From Promicromonosporaceae bacterium (GTDB lineage Bacteria > Actinomycetota > Actinomycetes > Actinomycetales > Cellulomonadaceae), in the NCBI GenBank assembly GCA_009782865.1, contig WRIF01000034.1, positions 1 to 10,046 on the forward strand: a stretch of DNA of 10,046 nt, given 5' to 3'. Positions 6,239 through 10,046 of this stretch are shown in pieces. The notes under the pieces were generated by a model that did no database searches, had not been told where the DNA came from, and saw only the letters and a program-made list of their open reading frames with translations. How positions within the stretch are numbered: the stretch's first letter is position 1; the number at the start of each line of letters is the position of its first letter. The position numbers and the translations under genes were made by a program.

Positions 6239-6363
6239 TGGGCGAGTTCGACGCCCGCCGCCTGGAACTCAGCCATCGGGTACAGGCCGAGTTCGCAGAA
6301 CAGCATCGCGCCGAGCTCGACGCCTGGTTGCTGCACGTGCTGGAGCGCCGCGCCGAGGGGTAG
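6238..6363 (+). CDS. 41-residue small ORF coupled to vapC1
   Basis: A GTG at 6238-6240 shares one base with the vapC1 stop (TAGTG) and opens a 41-codon frame ending at TAG 6361-6363. The peptide is highly charged, begins MGEFDARRLELSHRVQ and ends in WLLHVLERRAEG. Hydrophobic residues at 9, 11, 15, 19, 27, 30-31 and 34-35 would form one face of a long amphipathic helix. It has no signal peptide, no membrane segment and no cysteine. No Shine-Dalgarno lies at the right distance, so it would depend on stop-start coupling with vapC1. It ends five bases before the php -10 box. I do not recognise a family. It may be a third member of the toxin-antitoxin operon, a decayed gene remnant, or a chance open frame. 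Confidence 0.45.
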   Translation: MGEFDARRLELSHRVQAEFAEQHRAELDAWLLHVLERRAEG

Positions 6364-6368
6364 CCCGC

Positions 6369-6374
6369 TAGGCT
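6369..6374 (+). promoter_or_regulatory. -10 box of the PHP gene, leaderless type
   Basis: TAGGCT is followed by GGGGGC and then GTG at 6381. Hexamer and distance are identical to those of the Nudix gene. This suggests the PHP gene has its own start of transcription rather than relying only on the vapBC1 operon upstream. Confidence 0.6.
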
Positions 6375-6380
6375 GGGGGC

Positions 6381-7220
6381 GTGATCGACCTGCACACCCA
6401 CTCCACGGTGTCCGACGGGCACGGCTCTCCCGCCCAGGTGATGCGGGAGGCCGCCGCTGCCGGGGTGGACACCGTGGCGCTCACGGATCACGACCAGATC
6501 ATCGGCTGGGACGAGGCCGCCGCCGAGGCCGCCCAGGTGGGCGTGTCCCTGGTGCGCGGCGCAGAAATCTCCACCCTGACGGACGGCGTGTCCGTGCACC
6601 TGCTCGGCTACCTGTTCCGCCCCGCCGAGTCCGCGCTGCTGGAGTTCCTTGAGGGCACGCGCGAGGCGCGGCTGAATCGCGCCCGCAAGATGGCCGACCT
6701 GCTCTCCCGTGACTTTCCCGTTGACTGGGAGTTGGTCCAGGCGCAGGCGGGCGAGGGAACCACGCTGGGCCGCCCGCACCTGGCCGACGCCCTGGTGGCG
6801 GCCGGGGTGGTCGCCTCGCGCGACGAGGCATTCGCCACGATCCTGAACCCCTCGAACAAGTACTACGTGCGTCACGCCGCGCCGGCGACCGCCCTGGCCG
6901 TGCGGGCGGTGATCGAGGCCGGGGGCGTGCCGGTGCTGGCCCACCCGTTCGCGGTGCAGCGGGGGCGCACCCTGGACGAGGCGGCCATCGAGCGCCTCCA
7001 CGCCGTGGGCCTGATGGGCCTGGAGGCGTACCACCGCGACCACACGCCGCAGCAGGTTGAGCAGCTGCGAGGCATCGCCCGACGCCTGGGACTGCTGGTC
7101 ACCGGTTCGTCGGACTATCACGGCACGGGCAAACCCAACCGGCTGGGGGAGCACTACACGAGCCCCGAGGTGCTGGCGGAGATCGCCGACCGCGGCGCCC
7201 TGCCGATCCTGCGCCCGTAG
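6381..7220 (+). CDS. PHP-family metal-dependent phosphoesterase
   Basis: This 279-residue protein is a PHP-domain hydrolase of the YciV/TrpH (RNase AM) and 3',5'-nucleoside bisphosphate phosphatase group. Members use a trinuclear metal site to hydrolyse 3',5'-bisphosphates such as pAp, or trim 5' ends of RNA. The metal-site motifs are complete: H5 and H7 in DLHTHS, D36-H37 in LTDHD, E62 in GAEIS, H73 in VHLLGY, H133 in GRPHLA, H188 in LAHPF, and D245 and H247 in SDYHG. Length and motif order fit the family over its full extent. The GTG start at 6381 gives the canonical MIDLHTHST beginning. It probably acts in the cytosol as a housekeeping enzyme. It is convergent with vapC2 21 bases downstream, where I see no clear terminator. 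Which of the two activities applies cannot be decided from sequence alone. Confidence 0.92.
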   Translation: MIDLHTHSTVSDGHGSPAQVMREAAAAGVDTVALTDHDQIIGWDEAAAEAAQVGVSLVRGAEISTLTDGVSVHLLGYLFRPAESALLEFLEGTREARLNRARKMADLLSRDFPVDWELVQAQAGEGTTLGRPHLADALVAAGVVASRDEAFATILNPSNKYYVRHAAPATALAVRAVIEAGGVPVLAHPFAVQRGRTLDEAAIERLHAVGLMGLEAYHRDHTPQQVEQLRGIARRLGLLVTGSSDYHGTGKPNRLGEHYTSPEVLAEIADRGALPILRP

Positions 7221-7241
7221 GTGTCGCCGCGAGATGTGCCG

Positions 7242-7724
7242 TCAGTCGATGCGGGGACGTGCGGCAGGTTGCGTCAGGATGTCTTCCGGAATGTCTTCGA
7301 GCCGGATGTGGCCCGGAGGCAGCCAGTCATCTTGTTCGCGTCCCGGTTCCAACACCGAGAGGCCGAAGACCGTCAAGGCGGCCTCCTTCATGCGGGCATC
7401 GTAGGTAACCAGGTGGTCGACGCGGGCCTGGCTGGCCACGGTCAGGTGGAGTGCGTCAAGGCTCCGAACCCGCCTCGACGGCAGGATGCCGGCGAACTCA
7501 AAGTCAGATTCCAGCAGCGGCAGGATGTCGAAACCGTCGAGGACGGTGCTGACCGCCGCCTGTGGGATGCCGTCAATGTAGGCCAGGCGACGTAACTCAG
7601 TGACTAGCAGCCAGGAGCTGACCAGGCTCACCGCAGGGTCGTTGACGAACTTGGTCATCGCTGCGGACTCGGTCTCGACCTTGATCAACTTCGCGGCCGC
7701 TGAGGCGTCCAGGTACGCCCTCAA
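7242..7724 (-). CDS. vapC: PIN-domain ribonuclease toxin (VapC2), with C-terminal extension
   Basis: This 160-residue PIN protein is the toxin of the second pair and a predicted Mg2+-dependent RNase. The four acidic positions are D6 in YLDASA, E43 in VTELRR, D90 in SLDALHLTVA and D109 in VTYDARM. The PIN fold ends at about residue 126 (FGLSVLEPG). Some 30 residues beyond it, containing DDWLPPGH and LEDIPEDIL, are not part of the usual toxin. The start is TTG at 7724, supported by the normal PIN opening MRAYLDAS. Start and upstream stop overlap in TTGA with the vapB2 TGA, so translation is coupled. It is not close in sequence to VapC1. It lies convergent to the PHP gene. Confidence 0.9.
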   Translation of the reverse strand: MRAYLDASAAAKLIKVETESAAMTKFVNDPAVSLVSSWLLVTELRRLAYIDGIPQAAVSTVLDGFDILPLLESDFEFAGILPSRRVRSLDALHLTVASQARVDHLVTYDARMKEAALTVFGLSVLEPGREQDDWLPPGHIRLEDIPEDILTQPAARPRID

Positions 7725-8002
7725 AGCCGGTCCGCCCTTATCTCATCGAGGATGTCCATGATGGATCGTCCGGAGGTGTGGGTGGGCATGGTGAACCCAC
7801 CCTTGCGCGTGGCGGGCCGCGCGGGAATGCGGTGGTTCGCCGCCGAGGGAGCCAGATAGATGGGCGTCACCTTGGCTACCGGCCTGCCGTTGGTGGTGAC
7901 CACGAACTCCTCCCCGGCCTCGGCGCGACGCAAGATTTCTCCCGAGTTGTTGCGCAACTCACGCTGCGGGATGACGTTGGGCGAAGACCGCGTAGCACTC
8001 AT
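7721..8002 (-). CDS. vapB: Phd/YefM-type antitoxin of the second VapBC pair
   Basis: This 93-residue protein has the Phd/YefM N-terminal fold: VIPQRELRNNSGEILRRAE at about 10-28, then AGEEFVVTTNGRPVAKVTPI, the family's typical strand-turn-strand with NGRPVA. The C-terminal half, with GGFTMPTHTSGRSIMDILDEI, is the expected toxin-binding region. The ATG at 8002 lies in a tandem repeat and follows a TACACT -10 box by six bases, so the mRNA is probably leaderless. It overlaps the toxin gene by four bases. Autoregulation through the repeat is likely. Confidence 0.87.
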   Translation of the reverse strand: MSATRSSPNVIPQRELRNNSGEILRRAEAGEEFVVTTNGRPVAKVTPIYLAPSAANHRIPARPATRKGGFTMPTHTSGRSIMDILDEIRADRL

Positions 8003-8019
8003 GTAGCAAGTGTAGCAAT
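8002..8019. repeat. Tandem 9-base repeat over the vapB2 start and -10 box
   Basis: Two copies of TGTAGCAA (8002-8009 and 8011-8018) recur with a 9-base period. On the coding strand they read TTGCTACAC then TTGCTACAT, the latter running into ATG. The -10 box lies across the copies. This is a candidate operator for VapB2, as direct rather than inverted half-sites. Confidence 0.5.
8009..8014 (-). promoter_or_regulatory. -10 box of vapBC2, leaderless type
   Basis: On the minus strand TACACT is followed by TGCTAC and then the ATG at 8002. The spacing equals that at four other genes in the window. No Shine-Dalgarno and no clear -35 box are visible. Confidence 0.55.
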
Positions 8020-8092
8020 GCGCGGTCAGCTGCGCGCGGCGAATCCAGGAACCGCCAGCACTTCCCGTCGGTGAGGCGGAGGTGGCCGTGGG

Positions 8093-8395
8093 CTAGCCGA
8101 GCGGAGTGACGGTCACCGTGATCGGGGCGCCCTCCACGATGCCCTCGGCCTTTCGGACGGGCGCCTTCAGGGGCAAGATGAAGGCCTTGTGCTTGTCGGA
8201 GGGGAACAGGGAGGTGGTCCACTTGGTGGCCCCCACCTCTGCGCTGACCTTGATCGATCCGAAGCCTCCCTTCCCCAGCGGCAACTCGTCCAGCGCATCG
8301 GACTCGTCTGGCGGAACCGTGACGAACCACCAGACCGGGCCGTCGTCGCCAGCGGAAATCCAGGCCGGAGCCGTGAAGGTGAAGGAGGGTTGCAT
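8093..8395 (-). CDS. DUF1905 domain protein
   Basis: This 100-residue protein is a single DUF1905 domain, a small beta-barrel family of unknown function. Visible family features are the opening FTFTAPAWI, WWFVTVP at about 22-28, GSIKVSAEVGATKWTTSLFP in the middle, and FILPLKAPVRKAEGIVEG followed by a final strand ITVTVTPL. Length is normal for the stand-alone form. It begins 27 bases after the helicase stop on the same strand and is probably cotranscribed with it. No Shine-Dalgarno precedes the ATG at 8395; the gap is a GAC/ACG-rich stretch that stays open in the same frame, so the helicase TAG is the only stop between the two genes. It may be translated by coupling with the helicase. Confidence 0.88.
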   Translation of the reverse strand: MQPSFTFTAPAWISAGDDGPVWWFVTVPPDESDALDELPLGKGGFGSIKVSAEVGATKWTTSLFPSDKHKAFILPLKAPVRKAEGIVEGAPITVTVTPLG

Positions 8396-8422
8396 GCGCG
8401 TCGTCGCCGTCGTCGTCGCCGG

Positions 8423-10046
8423 CTAGGCCTCTGCGGACGGGCCTGCCGGCTTTCCGCCGCGAGTGCGACGGCGGTTGCGGCTGCGCGCTGGCCTGCTCGC
8501 CGACGATGACGTTTCGCCAGAGTCGCCGCGCGAGCCGTGATCATCGCCGGGCCGACGGGAGTCGCCGGAGCGGGAACCGCCGCCGTGTCCCCCCTGCCGC
8601 GAGCGCGGCTCGCCAGAGTGGGAGCGGCCATCGCGGCCTCCGCCTCGGCCGCTGCCACCACGACCTCCGCCGCCACGGCCCCCACTTCCGCTGCCACCAC
8701 CGTGACGCTTGCCGGTCTCGCCGAGGTCTTCCAGCACCTCGGCCTCCAGGCCGGCGAGCTTCCGCTCGGACTTGGGCAGGCGGCCGTTGGTCCCGGCGGG
8801 AATGTGCAGGTCGGTGAACAGGTGCTCCGAGGTGGAATAGGTCTCGACCGGCTCCGGGAAACCGGTGTTCAACTGCTTGTCGATCAGGCCCCAGCGTGGC
8901 ATGTCGTCCCAGTCGACAAAGGTGACGGCGGTGCCCTTCTTTCCGGCCCGGCCGGTGCGGCCCACCCGGTGCAGGTAGATGCGCTCGTCCTCGGGGCACT
9001 GGTAGTTAACCACATGCGTGACGTCGTCCACGTCGATGCCACGCGCGGCCACATCGGTGGCGATCAGCACGTCGATCTTGCCGTTGCGCAGCGCGCGCAG
9101 GGCCTGTTCTCGGGCGCCCTGGCCCAGGTCGCCGTGGATTGCGCCGGCGGCAAAGCCTCGGTCGCGCAGGTCGTCGGACACGCGGGCGGCGGTGCGCTTG
9201 GTGCGCGCGAAGACGATGGTTCGGCCGCGGCCCTCGGCCTGCAGGATGCGGGAGAGCACCTCAATCTTGTCCAGCGAGTGCGCGCGGTAGACAAACTGGG
9301 TGATGTTCTTGACCGTCGCCGAGTCATCCTCGGGGTCGGCCGCCCGAATGTGCGTGGGCTGCTGCATGTAGCGGCGGGCCATGGCGACCACCGGCCCCGG
9401 CATGGTGGCCGAGAACAGCATGGTGTGCCGCTTGGCGGGGAGCTTGGACAGGATCTTTTCGACGTCGGGCAGGAAGCCGAGGTCGAGCATCTCGTCGGCC
9501 TCGTCGAGCACGATGGTCGAGGCCCGCAACAGGCTCAGGTGTCCGCGCTGGATCAGGTCGACGATGCGGCCGGGGGTGCCGACCACCACCTCCACTCCCT
9601 GCTTCAGCTGCTCAATCTGCGGCTCGAAGGCGCGGCCACCGTAAATCTGGATGATGCGCAGCGAGGGCCGCAGCGTCGAGGCGGTGGCGAGGTCGCCGGC
9701 CACCTGCACCGCCAGCTCGCGGGTCGGAGCGACGACGATGGCCTGGGGCTTGCCCTGGCCGACCAGGTCGTCCCAGCCATCCTCGCCGGGGGCGACCACC
9801 CGGTTGAGCAGCGGCAGGCCGAAGCCGAGGGTCTTGCCGGTGCCGGTCTTGGCCTGGCCGATGATGTCGTGGCCGGTCAGGGCCACGGGGAGGGTCATCG
9901 CCTGGATCGGGAAGGGGTGGGTGATGCCCACCGCGGTCAGGGCGTCGACAATCTCAGGGCGCAGGCCGAAGTCGGCAAACGAGACGTCCTGCCGCTGGAT
10001 CGAAGCGGCAGCGTGGTGGACGCGGGTCTGGTTGGGGGCGGCCAGT
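8423..10046 (-). CDS. DEAD-box RNA helicase with Gly/Arg-rich tail (N terminus outside window)
   Basis: The visible 540 residues cover nearly all of an ATP-dependent RNA helicase of the RhlE/DeaD type, acting in RNA folding, ribosome assembly or decay. Numbering from the window edge, motifs in order are the Q motif (FADFGL upstream, PFPIQ 44-48), motif I AKTGTGKT (65-72), Ia PTREL (107-111), Ib TPGR (157-160), II DEAD (181-184), III SAT (212-214), IV IVFARTK (277-283), V ATDVAARGID (329-338) and VI HRVGRTGRAG (359-368). All are intact. From about residue 448 a tail of some 90 residues is rich in Gly, Arg and Ser, then basic (RNRRRTRGGK), a typical nonspecific RNA-binding extension. The codon at 9929-9931 is GTG for an internal Val, not the start; the frame stays open to the edge and the true start lies beyond 10046. 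The stop TAG 8425-8423 is in frame with DUF1905. Confidence 0.95.
   Translation of the reverse strand, partial: LAAPNQTRVHHAAASIQRQDVSFADFGLRPEIVDALTAVGITHPFPIQAMTLPVALTGHDIIGQAKTGTGKTLGFGLPLLNRVVAPGEDGWDDLVGQGKPQAIVVAPTRELAVQVAGDLATASTLRPSLRIIQIYGGRAFEPQIEQLKQGVEVVVGTPGRIVDLIQRGHLSLLRASTIVLDEADEMLDLGFLPDVEKILSKLPAKRHTMLFSATMPGPVVAMARRYMQQPTHIRAADPEDDSATVKNITQFVYRAHSLDKIEVLSRILQAEGRGRTIVFARTKRTAARVSDDLRDRGFAAGAIHGDLGQGAREQALRALRNGKIDVLIATDVAARGIDVDDVTHVVNYQCPEDERIYLHRVGRTGRAGKKGTAVTFVDWDDMPRWGLIDKQLNTGFPEPVETYSTSEHLFTDLHIPAGTNGRLPKSERKLAGLEAEVLEDLGETGKRHGGGSGSGGRGGGGRGGSGRGGGRDGRSHSGEPRSRQGGHGGGSRSGDSRRPGDDHGSRGDSGETSSSASRPARSRNRRRTRGGKPAGPSAEA

Noticed and set aside
6192..7154. A 320-codon open frame on the minus strand opposite the PHP gene
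   Set aside because: It is antisense to a gene with all PHP metal motifs, has a Gly/His/Arg-rich composition with no domain, and is the expected shadow of high GC3 coding sequence.
7221..7241. Terminator between php and vapC2
   Set aside because: The 21-base gap has no inverted repeat of useful length.
7959..8330. A 123-codon minus-strand frame covering the 90-base gap between vapB2 and DUF1905
   Set aside because: Most of it is out of frame with DUF1905 and vapB2, and the gap portion (HLRLTDGKCWRFLDSP) matches nothing I recognise. I treat the gap as non-coding.
8167..8700. A 177-codon minus-strand frame overlapping the helicase tail and DUF1905
   Set aside because: Its Ala-rich then Arg-rich product is the shifted reading of the Gly/Arg tail codons; it bridges two well-supported genes in another frame.
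9929..9931. GTG as the helicase start
   Set aside because: The frame continues upstream with FADFGLRPEIVDAL, the normal Q-motif region, to the window edge, so this GTG is an internal Val.

Overview
The window is a high-GC stretch of chromosome from an actinobacterium (Actinomycetota). The evidence is strong G/C bias at third codon positions, a DUF222/HNH (13E12-repeat type) gene, a DEAD-box helicase with a long Gly/Arg tail, GTG and TTG starts, and several genes whose start codon sits six bases after a TANNNT -10 box with no Shine-Dalgarno, the actinobacterial leaderless pattern. I cannot name the genus. There are no rRNA or tRNA genes, CRISPR arrays, insertion sequences or phage genes. No gene-free stretch exceeds 300 bases; the longest is the roughly 160-base interval between the Nudix and lipoprotein genes.

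Layout. The left edge (2-118, +) is the Pro-rich C-terminal tail of an unidentified protein, containing a run of 12 C. It converges with a 679-residue DUF222/HNH endonuclease gene (192-2231, -). That gene shares a 138-base divergent promoter region with a DUF952-Nudix fusion gene (2370-3149, +). A terminator hairpin follows, then a secreted lipoprotein gene of unknown function (about 3311-3895, +) with its own promoter and a structured leader. A strong hairpin separates it from the convergent aminopeptidase P gene (3967-5499, -).

Divergent from pepP is a first toxin-antitoxin pair, vapBC1 (5598-6238, +), with an inverted-repeat operator. A 41-codon small ORF overlaps the vapC1 stop by one base. 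Next is a PHP-family phosphoesterase gene (6381-7220, +) with its own -10 box. Convergent with it is a second, unrelated pair, vapB2-vapC2 (8002-7242, -), whose promoter and start codon lie in a tandem repeat. The right end holds a DEAD-box RNA helicase gene (8423 to beyond 10046, -) followed 27 bases later by a DUF1905 gene in the same reading frame (8093-8395, -).

How the parts relate. pepP, php and the helicase look like housekeeping genes. The two VapBC modules, each with a PIN-domain RNase and a Phd/YefM-type antitoxin, sit on either side of php and look like separately acquired accessory modules. The DUF222/HNH gene belongs to a family that often occurs in many copies per genome. I found no clear new multi-gene defence or biosynthetic system. 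The points most worth following up are the DUF952-Nudix fusion, the small ORF attached to vapBC1, the in-frame helicase/DUF1905 arrangement, the shared leaderless promoter geometry and the C12 tract.
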